A DNA stretch of 64,000 nt from Bdellovibrio bacteriovorus (GCF_001592755.1 NZ_LUKF01000006.1:1-64000), one strand, 5' to 3'; shown: positions 25,754 to 35,186, counted from the stretch's first letter. The notes: generated from the letters alone by a model not told the origin. A program made the numbers and translations.

Positions 25754-25946
25754 ACCGCCACGGTGGCGGTAGAATTTTGGACTTTCGCTTTCGACACCTT
25801 CAATGTTTGTTTAACTTCTTATATGAAGAGCAGACTTCCTGCTCAGCTTGTTGTCTTAACGCAAGTGCTTACTGCCACCGTGGCAGTGAAATTTTGAATT
25901 TAATTTTTAGCCTTTTGAAGTGGTGTTTTACTTCCACGGTGGAAGT
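25754..25946. repeat. Three related 17-bp palindromes
   Basis: ACCGCCACGGTGGCGGT (25754-25770), ACTGCCACCGTGGCAGT (25871-25887) and ACTTCCACGGTGGAAGT (25930-25946) share the core CCAC-GTGG. Differences in the arms are compensatory (C-G to T-A, GC to TC/GA), so the palindrome is kept while the bases change. The first two copies also share flanks (ACGCA..G.GCTTAC before, AATTTTG after). Confidence 0.75.
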
Positions 25947-26205
25947 AAGTCTGTGGTGAAATCCTATCGGGTGTTTTGGACTACGGGAATATTTCTTTTG
26001 AAGAATAGACTCTATAACTTCGTCGCAAATTAACCATATTCAACTTTTGATTCAGATTTTCTGTGGCCTTATTTAAAAGCAGATTCTGTTTTATTTTCTT
26101 GTCCTTCTTTTGCATTTTTACACTTGGTTTTGATCTTTGGTGATTCGCTGGGCTTTGTTTTTGAAAATGAAGTTTGTGCAGGCCATTTACTAAGGAGCTT
26201 TTGAT

Positions 26206-26451
26206 ATGGGTATTATTGGCACTATTGTTATCGGATTTATTGTGGGTTTGATCGCGCGGTTTTTGATGCCTGGTAAGGATAAGATGGGGTTCATCTTAAC
26301 TACTATTCTGGGGATCATTGGGGCGGTTGTTGGAACCTATATTGGAAGTGCACTGGGTTGGTATGAGGTTGGCGAGGAAGCAGGATTTCTTGCTTCGGTT
26401 GTCGGTGCGATGATTGTTTTGTTGATAGCGCGGCTTTTGGTCAAAAGATAA
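26206..26451 (+). CDS. GlsB/YeaQ/YmgE-family membrane protein
   Basis: An 81-residue, very hydrophobic protein with three predicted spans (about residues 3-20, 28-48 and 57-77) and many glycines, such as GIIGTIVIGFIVGLIARFLM and ILGIIGAVVGTYIGSALGWY. This is the transglycosylase-associated/GlsB family, often induced by stress. The name is historical and no enzymatic role is established. The ribosome site TAAGGAG is well placed, and the gene stands alone, followed by a bidirectional terminator. Confidence 0.92.
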   Translation: MGIIGTIVIGFIVGLIARFLMPGKDKMGFILTTILGIIGAVVGTYIGSALGWYEVGEEAGFLASVVGAMIVLLIARLLVKR

Positions 26452-26514
26452 CTCTGAAGTCTTATGTTACGGCAAGCTTAGAGGAATTGGAGACTTCCTA
26501 AACGCCTCATCTAC

Positions 26515-26546
26515 AAAAAAAGGCACCCTTTTGAGGTGCCTTTTTC
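26515..26546. terminator. Bidirectional Rho-independent terminator
   Basis: AAAAAGGCACC and GGTGCCTTTTT form a stem around a CTTTTGA loop, with A and T runs on the two sides. It lies between the convergent membrane-protein and mutase genes. Confidence 0.88.
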
Positions 26547-26569
26547 AATTAAAATGAATGCGTAATCCC

Positions 26570-29500
26570 CTACAGATTTCTTCTGTATTGGCCGCCCACT
26601 TCGTAAAGGGCTTGAGTCATTTGATACAAACTGCAGTGTCTTGCTGCAGTCATCAACGCTGCGAAGATGTTGCCGCCGTTCAGAACTGTGTCTTTCAAGT
26701 TCTGCAATTGGCGTTCGCCTTCGGTTTGATGGTCTTTTTGGTATTTCTGCACATTGTTTAGCTGCGCGTTTTTCTCTTCGTACGAAGCACGAGCTAGTTC
26801 GATCTTTGGTGGCACGTAGTCAGCCGCCATTGTTTTTGGATCGATGAATGTGTTCACACCAATGATTGGCAAAGTGCCGTCGTGTTTAAGTCTTTCATAG
26901 TATAGCGACTCTTCTTGGATTTTCGAGCGTTGGTATTGAGTTTCCATCGCGCCCAAAACGCCGCCGCGTTCGTTGATCTTTTTGAATTCGTTTAAGACCG
27001 CTTCTTCAACTAAGTCTGTGAGTTCTTCAATGAAGTACGAACCCTGCATTGGATTTTCGTTCTTCGTCATACCGAACTCACGGTTGATGATCAGCTGAAT
27101 CGCCATCGCACGACGAACAGATTCTTCTGTTGGTGTCGTAATAGCTTCGTCATACGCATTCGTGTGCAAGCTGTTGCAGTTGTCGTAAAGAGCAATCAAG
27201 GCCTGCAACGTCGTACGAATATCGTTGAAGTCGATTTCTTGCGCATGCAATGAGCGACCTGACGTTTGAATGTGGTACTTCAATTTTTGTGAACGATCGT
27301 TTCCTTTGTAAAGGTCACGCATCGCCACCGCCCAGATACGGCGGGCGACACGTCCCAAGACTGAATACTCAGGATCTAGACCGTTACTGAAGAAGAAACT
27401 TAAGTTCGGAGCAAAGTCGTCCACTTTCAGACCACGAGCCAAATAGTATTCAACGAAAGTGAAACCGTTTGAAAGTGTGAACGCCAACTGAGAAATTGGA
27501 TTCGCACCCGCTTCGGCAATGTGGTAACCCGAAATACTGACGGAATAGAAATTTCTGACTTTGCTATTTACAAAGTACTCTTGAATATCGCCCATCATCT
27601 TCAAAGCGAAGTTGATAGAGAAGATACAAGTATTCTGACCCTGGTCTTCTTTTAAGATGTCGGCTTGAACTGTGCCGCGCACTTGTTGCAAAGTCCAGTT
27701 TGCGACGTCACTCCACTCTTCTGGAGTCAGCTTACGACCTAGCTCGCTTTCTTTCTTTTCAACCTGTTGATCAATCGCCGTATTGAAATAGAAAGCCAGA
27801 ATCATAGGAGCTGGACCGTTGATGGTCATACTCACGGAGGTATTTGGATTGATAAGATCAAAGCCTGCATAAAGCTTTTTCATATCCGCCAACGTACAGA
27901 TGCTAACACCTGACTCACCGACTTTACCGAAGATATCAGGACGCTGATCGGGATCTTGTCCGTACAAGGTCACAGAGTCAAAAGCCGTCGAAAGACGATG
28001 AGCCGTCTCCCCTTTAGTAAGGTAATGGAAACGACGGTTTGTTCTTTCCGGAGTTCCTTCGCCCGCGAACATACGCTTTGGATCTTCATCCGCGCGTTTT
28101 AATTGGAACACACCTGCTGTGTAAGGGAATTCTCCCGGAACGTTTTCAAGTTTTAAATATCTGAAGCGATCGCCCCAGTCTTTAAACTTAGGAACAACCA
28201 CGCGACGGATTTTCGTGCCCGACAATGACTCCCGCACCAAAGGTTGGCGGATTTCTTTATCACGAACCTTAAAGACCAACTCGTCGCCAGAGTAAGTTTC
28301 AATCAACTTTTCGTAACCTTGCAGTTGATCAATCTCTTCTTGAGTGAAGTCGGAAGAAAGCTCCGCTTCGACTTTTTTTACAGTTTCAGGACTTGTTCCC
28401 AAAAGCGGAGCGACTTTCTTAAGCCCCCCCAACTGAGAAGCTTTTTCAGCCAATGTTTCCGTACGCTTTTTATACTTGTGAACCGTTCCAACGATCTCAG
28501 CCAAATAGTTTTGGCGATCGGCTGGAATGATTACGTGTTCTTCCGCGGAAAGAATATTGGCTTTGAATTTAGGATCCACCTGCCATTTAGCTCCCTGACG
28601 AGCTTCAAGAAGATCAGCAAGTTGGAAGAATAATTTATTCACGCCGCCGTCGTTAAATTGTGAAGCCTGAGTTAAAAACACAGGAACTTGCACTTTTTCA
28701 TCAAAGATCTTGCGAGAGCGTTTGTATTGTTTCGTCACATCACGAAGAGCATCTAAAGCCCCGCGACGGTCGGCCTTATTTACGGCGATCAAATCCGCAA
28801 AATCGATCATGTCGATCTTTTCAAGTTGCGACTGCGCTCCGAAATCAGAGGTCATCACGTACATGGACATATCACTGACTTCCGTGATCGCCATATTTCC
28901 CTGACCGATCCCTGAAGTTTCAGCAATAACGAAATCAAAGTCTAATTGACGGATGAATTTCAGAATCTCGGGCAAAGAAGACGCAATCTCACGACCTGAC
29001 CCACGTGAAGCGACAGAACGCATGAACACGTGGTTGCGAGACAAAGAGTTCATACGAATACGGTCACCCAACAACGAGCCACCCGTTTTACGTTTCGAAG
29101 GGTCTACGCAGACCACACCGATTTTTTTATTGGGATAGGCATTCAAGAATCTTTGCACAAGTTCGTCGATCAAAGAAGACTTACCTGCGCCACCTGTCCC
29201 GGTGATACCTAAAACTAAAGGCTCGCCATTTTTCGCTTTGAAATTCTGCAAGCCAAAGTTTTCCAATGAATAATCTTTGTGACCGTTTTCAATCGCCGTT
29301 AAAGCCACGCCCAATTCCACAGAAGGAATGGTGTCGCCCGCAAAGATATTCTTTTTCGTTTTAAATTCTTTTTGTTTTTCTAAGACATCAAAGTCACAGC
29401 CACGAATGACTTGTTCAATCATTCCCTCAAGACCCAGTTTGCGACCGTCTTCCGGGTGGAAGATTTGCGCGATTCCGTAAGCTTCAAGTTCACGTTTTTC

Positions 29501-29812
29501 TTCGTGAACGATCACTCCGCCGCCACCGCCGTAAATACGCACGTAACCTGCGCCCGCTTCGTCTAGAAGATCCTTCATGTACTTGAAGTACTCCATGTGA
29601 CCGCCCTGATAAGAGCTGATGCAGACCCCTTGAGCACCTTCTTGCAAAACGGCTTTCACTACATCACTGACCGAGCGGTTGTGACCTAAGTGAATAACCT
29701 CAGCGCCCATATCTTGAAGAATACGGCGCATGATATTGATGCTGGCGTCATGGCCGTCGAAAAGTGCGGCGGCCGTTACGATACGAATAGGATTCTTAAG
29801 TGTATATGCCAT
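26570..29812 (-). CDS. icmF: Fused isobutyryl-CoA mutase IcmF
   Basis: At 1080 residues it has the length and domain order of IcmF. A cobalamin-binding domain comes first (about residues 10-140, with DGHDASI holding the cobalt-ligand His21). A MeaB-type G-protein chaperone domain follows (Walker A GITGTGGAGKS at 202-212, DPSKRKTGGSLLGDRIRM, NKAD). The radical mutase substrate domain fills the C-terminal half (AGEGTPERTNRRFHYL, SVSISGYHIAEAGANP). IcmF interconverts isobutyryl- and n-butyryl-CoA, and some act on isovaleryl-/pivalyl-CoA. It ends an operon with a crotonase and a hydroxyacyl-CoA dehydrogenase, five bases after the crotonase stop. Confidence 0.95.
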   Translation of the reverse strand: MAYTLKNPIRIVTAAALFDGHDASINIMRRILQDMGAEVIHLGHNRSVSDVVKAVLQEGAQGVCISSYQGGHMEYFKYMKDLLDEAGAGYVRIYGGGGGVIVHEEKRELEAYGIAQIFHPEDGRKLGLEGMIEQVIRGCDFDVLEKQKEFKTKKNIFAGDTIPSVELGVALTAIENGHKDYSLENFGLQNFKAKNGEPLVLGITGTGGAGKSSLIDELVQRFLNAYPNKKIGVVCVDPSKRKTGGSLLGDRIRMNSLSRNHVFMRSVASRGSGREIASSLPEILKFIRQLDFDFVIAETSGIGQGNMAITEVSDMSMYVMTSDFGAQSQLEKIDMIDFADLIAVNKADRRGALDALRDVTKQYKRSRKIFDEKVQVPVFLTQASQFNDGGVNKLFFQLADLLEARQGAKWQVDPKFKANILSAEEHVIIPADRQNYLAEIVGTVHKYKKRTETLAEKASQLGGLKKVAPLLGTSPETVKKVEAELSSDFTQEEIDQLQGYEKLIETYSGDELVFKVRDKEIRQPLVRESLSGTKIRRVVVPKFKDWGDRFRYLKLENVPGEFPYTAGVFQLKRADEDPKRMFAGEGTPERTNRRFHYLTKGETAHRLSTAFDSVTLYGQDPDQRPDIFGKVGESGVSICTLADMKKLYAGFDLINPNTSVSMTINGPAPMILAFYFNTAIDQQVEKKESELGRKLTPEEWSDVANWTLQQVRGTVQADILKEDQGQNTCIFSINFALKMMGDIQEYFVNSKVRNFYSVSISGYHIAEAGANPISQLAFTLSNGFTFVEYYLARGLKVDDFAPNLSFFFSNGLDPEYSVLGRVARRIWAVAMRDLYKGNDRSQKLKYHIQTSGRSLHAQEIDFNDIRTTLQALIALYDNCNSLHTNAYDEAITTPTEESVRRAMAIQLIINREFGMTKNENPMQGSYFIEELTDLVEEAVLNEFKKINERGGVLGAMETQYQRSKIQEESLYYERLKHDGTLPIIGVNTFIDPKTMAADYVPPKIELARASYEEKNAQLNNVQKYQKDHQTEGERQLQNLKDTVLNGGNIFAALMTAARHCSLYQMTQALYEVGGQYRRNL

Positions 29813-29817
29813 TTGGA

Positions 29818-30618
29818 CTATTGACCTTTAAAGTTCGCCTTACGTTTTTCAATGAAAGCGGAAGTGCCCTCTTTCACGTCTTCAGAGTCGAAAAGATCCG
29901 CAAAGATCTTCGCTTCATTTCTTTGCGCCTCTTCCACATCCATGTCCCAAGCTTGGTTGATGGATTTTTTCGCAGAACCCACCGCAATCGGAGCTTTTGC
30001 TAAAATAGCTTCTACTGTTTTCATCACAGTGTTCATAAGCTCTGCTTGCGGAACGACTTTATTCACAAGACCCATTGTATGCGCTTCAGCGGCCGTGATC
30101 ATGCCCCCCGTGTAAGTCAATTCACGTGCGCGACGTTGACCGATAGCGCGAGCCATACGAACCGTCCCGCCAAATCCTGGGATCAATCCCAAGCTCACTT
30201 CGGGAAGACCGAATTTTGCATTTTCAGAAGCATAGATGAAATCACAGCCCAAAGCCAATTCACAACCGCCACCCAAAGCAAAACCGTTCACCGCTGCGAT
30301 GACTGGAATTTTCAAAAGAGTCAGCTCATGGAAAATGCTTTGCCCACGTTGAGCAAAACTTAAAGCTTTTTCTTCGTCGAGTTCGTGGATCTCTTTGATA
30401 TCCGCGCCAGCAACGAAAGCTTTTTCGCCACTGCCTGTGATGATAAGAGCGCGCGCATCTTCGTAGTGCATTTCACCGATTTGACGAAGAGCTTCGCCCA
30501 TCTCGTTCAGCACCATCGAGTTCAAAGCGTTGAGAGCTTCAGGACGGTTCACCGTCATCACCCAAACGCCGTTTGGTTTTTGTTCAACTAAAATTGTCTT
30601 GTAAGTAAAACTGCCCAT
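29818..30618 (-). CDS. Enoyl-CoA hydratase
   Basis: A 266-residue crotonase-fold enzyme. The oxyanion-hole segments FVAGADIKE and ALGGGCELALGCDF are present, and the catalytic glutamates fall in GGCELALGCD and in GLPEVSLGLIPGFGGT. It hydrates trans-2-enoyl-CoA, most likely short-chain, since the neighbours handle C4 acyl-CoAs. It sits between icmF and the hydroxyacyl-CoA dehydrogenase gene with gaps of 5 and 9 bases. Confidence 0.93.
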   Translation of the reverse strand: MGSFTYKTILVEQKPNGVWVMTVNRPEALNALNSMVLNEMGEALRQIGEMHYEDARALIITGSGEKAFVAGADIKEIHELDEEKALSFAQRGQSIFHELTLLKIPVIAAVNGFALGGGCELALGCDFIYASENAKFGLPEVSLGLIPGFGGTVRMARAIGQRRARELTYTGGMITAAEAHTMGLVNKVVPQAELMNTVMKTVEAILAKAPIAVGSAKKSINQAWDMDVEEAQRNEAKIFADLFDSEDVKEGTSAFIEKRKANFKGQ

Positions 30619-30627
30619 TTTTAAAAC

Positions 30628-31488
30628 CTATTTCGCTGAATAGTCGTAGAAACCACGACCTGTTTTACGTCCCAACCATCCTGCTTCAACATACTTCACA
30701 AGCAATGGACATGGACGGTATTTAGAATCTCCCAAACCATCATGAAGCACGTTCATGATCGCAAGGCATGTATCAAGACCGATAAAGTCTGCCAAAGTCA
30801 AAGGACCCATCGGTTGGTTTGTTCCCAACTTCATCGCGGAATCGATAGATTCAACAGAAGCAATGCCTTCATGAAGAGTGTAAACCGCTTCGTTAATCAT
30901 CGGCATCAAGATGCGGTTCACGATAAAACCTGGCATGTCTTTGACCGACTCAACAAAAACCTTATCCATTTTTTCTGCCAAAGCTTTTACGGTTGCGAAA
31001 GTCTCGTCGGAAGTTTGCAGACCACGAATACCTTCTACAAGCTTCATCAAAGGAACCGGATTCATAAAGTGCATGCCCGCGACTTGAGTTGGACGCTTCG
31101 TCACGGCCGCGATCTTTGTAATAGAGATTGAAGATGTATTAGAAACAAGCAAAGCCTCTGGCTTCACGGCTGCGCCTAGGTCTTTAAAGATTTTCAATTT
31201 CAAATCGATGTTCTCTGTCGCCGCTTCAATCACGATGTCGCAGTCTTTAAGAGCCGAAGCTTCTTGAGCAGTTTTAATACGACCCAACAATGTCGCTTTG
31301 TCCGCCTCGCTCATGCCGCCTTTTTTGATAATGCGGTCACAAGAACCAGAGATCGTGGCGATCCCTTTTTCCAAAGCAGCGCCGTTGACGTCCATCATGA
31401 TGACGTTGAAGCCAAAGTTTGCCGCTACTTGTGCGATGCCGTTACCCATTTGCCCAGCGCCGACGACGCCGATCGATTTGATATTCAT
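30628..31488 (-). CDS. 3-hydroxybutyryl-CoA dehydrogenase
   Basis: A 286-residue single-domain 3-hydroxyacyl-CoA dehydrogenase. The NAD-binding loop is [17 protein letters not shown], with the acidic residue in MMDVN. The catalytic region includes [24 protein letters not shown] and [11 protein letters not shown]. The length and motifs match the butanoyl-type (Hbd/PaaH-like) dehydrogenases. It is the first gene of the icmF operon, so the operon covers C4 acyl-CoA isomerisation, hydration and oxidation. Confidence 0.93.
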   Translation of the reverse strand: MNIKSIGVVGAGQMGNGIAQVAANFGFNVIMMDVNGAALEKGIATISGSCDRIIKKGGMSEADKATLLGRIKTAQEASALKDCDIVIEAATENIDLKLKIFKDLGAAVKPEALLVSNTSSISITKIAAVTKRPTQVAGMHFMNPVPLMKLVEGIRGLQTSDETFATVKALAEKMDKVFVESVKDMPGFIVNRILMPMINEAVYTLHEGIASVESIDSAMKLGTNQPMGPLTLADFIGLDTCLAIMNVLHDGLGDSKYRPCPLLVKYVEAGWLGRKTGRGFYDYSAK

Positions 31489-31531
31489 TTACCACTCCGC
31501 GTTAAAATACTGTTGAAAATCGAACTGTTTA

Positions 31532-31560
31532 CCAGTACTTCACTTTAGTCTGGAGGTCAA
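31532..31560 (-). promoter_or_regulatory. Possible sigma70 promoter of the icmF operon
   Basis: On the minus strand TTGACC (31560-31555) and TACTGG (31537-31532) are separated by 17 bases. The -10 match is poor. They lie about 45 bases upstream of the dehydrogenase start. Confidence 0.25.
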
Positions 31561-31605
31561 AAGTTCTGGTCTTGAGCGCAGAGCCTAAAGCCTCAAAATA
31601 GAGAG

Positions 31606-32979
31606 ATGCGGTCCGTAGTATCAAAGACATTGGCGTTTCTCTTTCTTTCCTCGAATTCGTGGGCCGCTCTGGCGACAGATGCAAGTGCTGCTGTCTCTTT
31701 TTTTCGCAGCAAAAACAGCCTTTTTCCCTCTGGCCAGGTGAGTCGAAACGCCCTAGATAATAAACTTTTACGAACCGAGACCGAAATCGCTTACCGCACC
31801 TCCTGGGACAAAAAAGAATATGTTCTGCAGGCAGCGCAAATTCTTCGCGACATTCATGTGTCTCGTTATGCCGATACGAAGACGGTCGCGGTTCTTTTGA
31901 GCGTGGATCGCAGCGATGCGCCGGCGGTGAAAACTCTTCCCGCAAAAGCCGCTTTAGAGATTTTATCGACGGACGATTATTGGGCGCGCGTGAAAGAAAG
32001 ATCCACCGGCACTCAAGGGTATCTGCCACTGCATCTTTTGCAGGCTCGGCATGACGATGTCGGCGTTTATGTGAACATCATCGACACCTATCTGCGCAAA
32101 GAGGCGACCTCTCAAGGCCGCGTGATTACGACTCTTCCCCGTCTGCAAAGAATTATTCCTTTAGAGATCACAAAGAACTTTTTAAAAATTCAATATGCTG
32201 AAAACATCGGTTACGTGGACGTGACTCATTTTGTGTCTCGCGCGGATTACGCGAATCTAGCTTATCATCCAAAGAAAAACTGGATGGCGGCCCTTTATCG
32301 TAACAATGATGTTCTGATCACACAAAAACGCGAAACCGTTCCCTTGAAAGAAATTTTGGGATACGTAACCAACAGTCATCGCGGCGTTGTGATTCGCCCT
32401 GAATCTTCTTCTTACGGTCCTCCCCTTCGCGCGCGCGTAGAAATTCTTAAGCCAGAAGCCCACATCTGGGGCGTCAGCAAGCTTGATGGCCATGGTGAAG
32501 TTTGGTGGAAAAGAAAAAACCTTCTGGTCGAAGAAAAAGAAAGCGTTTCAGAGACCACGGTTTCCACCGACACTTTGATGAAAAGAGAAATTTATTCTAT
32601 CGCGTTTGAAAATAAGAACTCTGTGCGTGGTTTAGTATCATCAGAGGGCGTTTATAGAACTGAAGACGGCCTTACCTGGACACTGATTCCGCAATTTGGA
32701 AAACAAACTTATCCCGTCAGTATTCACCCTGATGGGACCTGGTTTGTGGGTGCCTTCAAAAGCACGAATCAAGGAAAAAGCTTTGAGCCTTTCATTCGCT
32801 GGGACAATATTGCCGAAGCCATCGAAGCCGCTTATCACCGCAATCCAAAAATCTTGCGCCTGACGCAGATCGAAGCTTTACCTAACTCAAAAGTTCAAAT
32901 CTATGTCGATACGGGAAGCAGCAAAGTAAAACTTCGCAGCTCTATCGGAAATCTTCATTGGGATGTTGTTAAGAACTAA
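31606..32979 (+). CDS. Secreted protein with SH3-like and Asp-box segments
   Basis: A 457-residue exported protein (signal peptide to about residue 20, SWA-ALA). Two or three SH3-like stretches can be seen: LPAKAALEILSTDDYWARVK, then a second with VITTLPRLQRIIPLEI. The C-terminal third has Asp-box-like turns (TEDGLTWTLI and TNQGKSFEPF) typical of beta-propeller repeats. This suggests cell-wall or surface binding. No catalytic motif is seen. It ends one base from the convergent DUF962 gene. Confidence 0.75.
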   Translation: MRSVVSKTLAFLFLSSNSWAALATDASAAVSFFRSKNSLFPSGQVSRNALDNKLLRTETEIAYRTSWDKKEYVLQAAQILRDIHVSRYADTKTVAVLLSVDRSDAPAVKTLPAKAALEILSTDDYWARVKERSTGTQGYLPLHLLQARHDDVGVYVNIIDTYLRKEATSQGRVITTLPRLQRIIPLEITKNFLKIQYAENIGYVDVTHFVSRADYANLAYHPKKNWMAALYRNNDVLITQKRETVPLKEILGYVTNSHRGVVIRPESSSYGPPLRARVEILKPEAHIWGVSKLDGHGEVWWKRKNLLVEEKESVSETTVSTDTLMKREIYSIAFENKNSVRGLVSSEGVYRTEDGLTWTLIPQFGKQTYPVSIHPDGTWFVGAFKSTNQGKSFEPFIRWDNIAEAIEAAYHRNPKILRLTQIEALPNSKVQIYVDTGSSKVKLRSSIGNLHWDVVKN

Positions 32980-32980
32980 T

Positions 32981-33274
32981 TTACTTCCAGAGTTTTCCAG
33001 CGCACATCAAATAAAACATTTTAAAATCGCCCCGCAAGGACCACAGGGGATGCGTGAAGGTCGCAGGTCGATTCTTTTCGACGATAAAGTGACCTATCCA
33101 GGCAAAGCCATAGCCGATCACGGGTAAAAGCCACAGAATCATCCAGGCCTTTGTGACGAAGGCATAAATCAAGATGGCGTGAACCAAAAGTGTGCCTACA
33201 AAATGTAAACGACGATTGCGCGGATCGGAATGTTCGCGCAAATAAAACGGCCAAAATTCTTCGAAGCTTTTCAT
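32981..33274 (-). CDS. DUF962/Mpo1-like membrane protein
   Basis: A 97-residue protein with the family pattern FYLREHSDPRNRRLHFVGT, two hydrophobic spans (about residues 28-64) and GHFIVEKNRPATFTHPLWSL followed by GDFKM. The yeast relative Mpo1 is an Fe2+-dependent dioxygenase acting on 2-hydroxy fatty acids. Whether bacterial members do the same is not shown. The conserved histidines H15, H24, H62 and the His in FTHP are present. It is third in an operon after the acyltransferase, which fits a lipid role. Confidence 0.88.
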   Translation of the reverse strand: MKSFEEFWPFYLREHSDPRNRRLHFVGTLLVHAILIYAFVTKAWMILWLLPVIGYGFAWIGHFIVEKNRPATFTHPLWSLRGDFKMFYLMCAGKLWK

Positions 33275-33292
33275 GGAAACCTCGCGAATACG

Positions 33293-34030
33293 TTACGCTT
33301 GAGCCTCTGGGAAATAAGGCTGCATCATATGACGAACCTTTTCTTGCAACTGAGGACGTGACTCTAAAGCATATTGAGTCGCATCCACTGGAGGCAACAC
33401 ATACAATGTCACCGTGCGCTTCCACACACCCCAATTCGGCACAATATGGCCTTTAGGAAGAATGGCGGCAGCCCCTTTAACCACAACAGGCACAATCGGA
33501 GATTTTGCATTGATCGCAAAGATAAAAGGACCGGACTTGAAAGAGCCCAGTCTTTCTGTCACCTGTCTTGTTCCTTCGGGAGCTAAGGCGAAACGCTCGC
33601 CCGCTTTGATACGAGTTTCAGCTTCTTTATAAACCTTGAAAACTTCCTCGCGGCGGTCGCGGGCAATCGGCAGAATCCCTGCTCGGCGCATGGCTGGACC
33701 AAAAACAGGAATGCGGAAAAGTTCAATCTTCGCGCCGAAACGGAAACTTCCCAAGTATCCATTCATAGCGAAAATATCAAAGAAGCTGGTGTGATTGAAA
33801 ACGTAAATAAATCCGCCCGGAGGTTGATTCTCTCGACCTTTTACGATGACTTCGACACCAAACATACGGCAAGCGCCGCGAGTCCAAATTTCGACAATAC
33901 GATCTTCTAAGGGACGATTTTTCATCGTCAGATTCACAATAATCAACGAAATGGAACACAACATCGTGTGAATCGGAAAATAAATAAGGGCTAAAATGGA
34001 GCGAGGATATGAAAGTAATTTCCAAAACAT
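33293..34030 (-). CDS. 1-acyl-sn-glycerol-3-phosphate acyltransferase
   Basis: A 245-residue PlsC-family acyltransferase with N-terminal hydrophobic segments, the catalytic NHTSFFD (HX4D), and the APEGTRQ phosphate-binding motif. It acylates lysophosphatidic acid or a related lysolipid at the inner membrane. The start is two bases after the stop of the upstream 368-residue gene, so the two are coupled. Confidence 0.92.
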   Translation of the reverse strand: MFWKLLSYPRSILALIYFPIHTMLCSISLIIVNLTMKNRPLEDRIVEIWTRGACRMFGVEVIVKGRENQPPGGFIYVFNHTSFFDIFAMNGYLGSFRFGAKIELFRIPVFGPAMRRAGILPIARDRREEVFKVYKEAETRIKAGERFALAPEGTRQVTERLGSFKSGPFIFAINAKSPIVPVVVKGAAAILPKGHIVPNWGVWKRTVTLYVLPPVDATQYALESRPQLQEKVRHMMQPYFPEAQA

Positions 34031-34031
34031 A

Positions 34032-35138
34032 TTAACTCATCTCAGGGAATAAGCGCTTGCGTGCCGCCGTTCTCTGTCTTTCTTTGTACGCTTGATGCTC
34101 TGAAGGTCCCGACAAGATTCTTTCGTGAGCGGATTGATCCATGATCTGCACTTCGAAAGGATAAAAGAAACTAAATGCTTCTTGGCTTCCTTGAGGTTTG
34201 ATTTGAATCAATTTACGAGAAATAAACTTAATAAATTTATAATCAGCGCCAGAAAAGAAATTTTCTTTGCGCAGGTACTGCACATTTTCACCCATCTCAG
34301 AAAGCTTTTGATCAAACGCCGCCTGAATACTTTGTTCATCTAAAGTATCCAAACGATGCGAAAGATCGTCACACACTTCCATGAAAATATTCACTGGGTA
34401 AAGGTTGTTAGAACTTTGATCTGGCATGATGTGCGGAAAACTAATCACGTTTTCTTTCACCAAAAAACGCACCACTTGGAAAGTATCAAAAAGATTGCGC
34501 GTGATAAAACGTACACCCAGCTTATCAAAGATCTTCATCGCCAAAGCATCTGGTTTTGCCAGAAGCTTGATCACCGTGCTCGAAGACGTTTTAAAAGGCT
34601 TCACTTCAAAACCTAGAAGTTCAATAGGATCTAAGATGTGCTCACCAGCCGTAGAACTTTGCAAAAAAGTCCGGTGAGTCGTGCCGTCATAGCGGATGCA
34701 TTCTTGAAATGGTGAAAGTATTTGCGATTGGATCTCTTCAGAAAAAGAACTGAATAAATCGTTTTCTGCGTGAACAAAAACGTGCATGCAGCGAAGAATC
34801 GCACAGGCCCAGCGCTGCAGTTGAACCTGATCGGGGTCTTGCGAGCTTGCGTAAATTAATAGCTGACGGATGTCCCCAAGGTGACGACGGTCTCTAAAAA
34901 TCTCGGGAAGTTCTTTATCTTCAAACCCCAGCTTTTCTAGCATCAGAACCAGGGCACGACGATGGTAGTACCAAAGTTTTTCTAAATCATTTTCTTTTGT
35001 GACATCAAAACCATAGCTTAAAAGAAAAGACGTCGCGGCCTCGAGCGAATGAATATTGAGTCTAGGAATTTCGATGGCAGAATGACCACCGACAACCGAG
35101 TTTAGAATGGAAGAATCAAAGATGAAACGTTGAGGCAT
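34032..35138 (-). CDS. TIGR04552-like protein with RelA/SpoT-reminiscent motifs
   Basis: A 368-residue cytoplasmic protein, alpha-helical over about residues 30-150. From residue 205, DKLGVRFITRNLFDTFQVVR resembles the DLLGxRxIV segment of RelA/SpoT synthetase domains. YKFIKFISRK (300-309) resembles their YxSIH strand, and PFEVQIMD (327-334) resembles EIQIRT. These are in the right order, but spacing is wide and the ATP/GTP residues cannot be confirmed. The family name is from memory. It heads an operon with plsC and DUF962 genes. A hairpin CCCCTATC/GATAGGGG abuts the start codon. Confidence 0.6.
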   Translation of the reverse strand: MPQRFIFDSSILNSVVGGHSAIEIPRLNIHSLEAATSFLLSYGFDVTKENDLEKLWYYHRRALVLMLEKLGFEDKELPEIFRDRRHLGDIRQLLIYASSQDPDQVQLQRWACAILRCMHVFVHAENDLFSSFSEEIQSQILSPFQECIRYDGTTHRTFLQSSTAGEHILDPIELLGFEVKPFKTSSSTVIKLLAKPDALAMKIFDKLGVRFITRNLFDTFQVVRFLVKENVISFPHIMPDQSSNNLYPVNIFMEVCDDLSHRLDTLDEQSIQAAFDQKLSEMGENVQYLRKENFFSGADYKFIKFISRKLIQIKPQGSQEAFSFFYPFEVQIMDQSAHERILSGPSEHQAYKERQRTAARKRLFPEMS

Positions 35139-35139
35139 T

Positions 35140-35164
35140 CCCCTATCTTCAAACTCGATAGGGG
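35140..35164 (-). promoter_or_regulatory. Hairpin abutting a start codon
   Basis: CCCCTATC and GATAGGGG form an 8-bp stem with a 9-base loop, ending one base before the ATG at 35138. It would hide the only G-rich ribosome-binding candidate. It lies between a lipoprotein gene and the next gene on the same strand, so it might also act as a weak attenuator. Confidence 0.45.
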
Positions 35165-35186
35165 GTGAAGCAAGACGCAGCGCTTA

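Larger units (their letters stand above)
25210..26205. other. About 1 kb of non-coding, hairpin-rich DNA
   Basis: No convincing long gene lies here. The left third holds a long imperfect inverted repeat. Positions 25460-25560 are strongly T/G-biased on the plus strand. The middle third holds a 9-codon ORF with a perfect ribosome site and three related palindromes. From 25960 to 26200 the DNA is AT-rich and I see only the promoter-proximal region of the following small membrane-protein gene. Confidence 0.6.

Noticed and set aside
25754-25946. CRISPR-like repeat array
   Set aside because: Only three copies, unequal spacing (about 100 and 43 bases) and divergent sequences. No cas genes are in the window.
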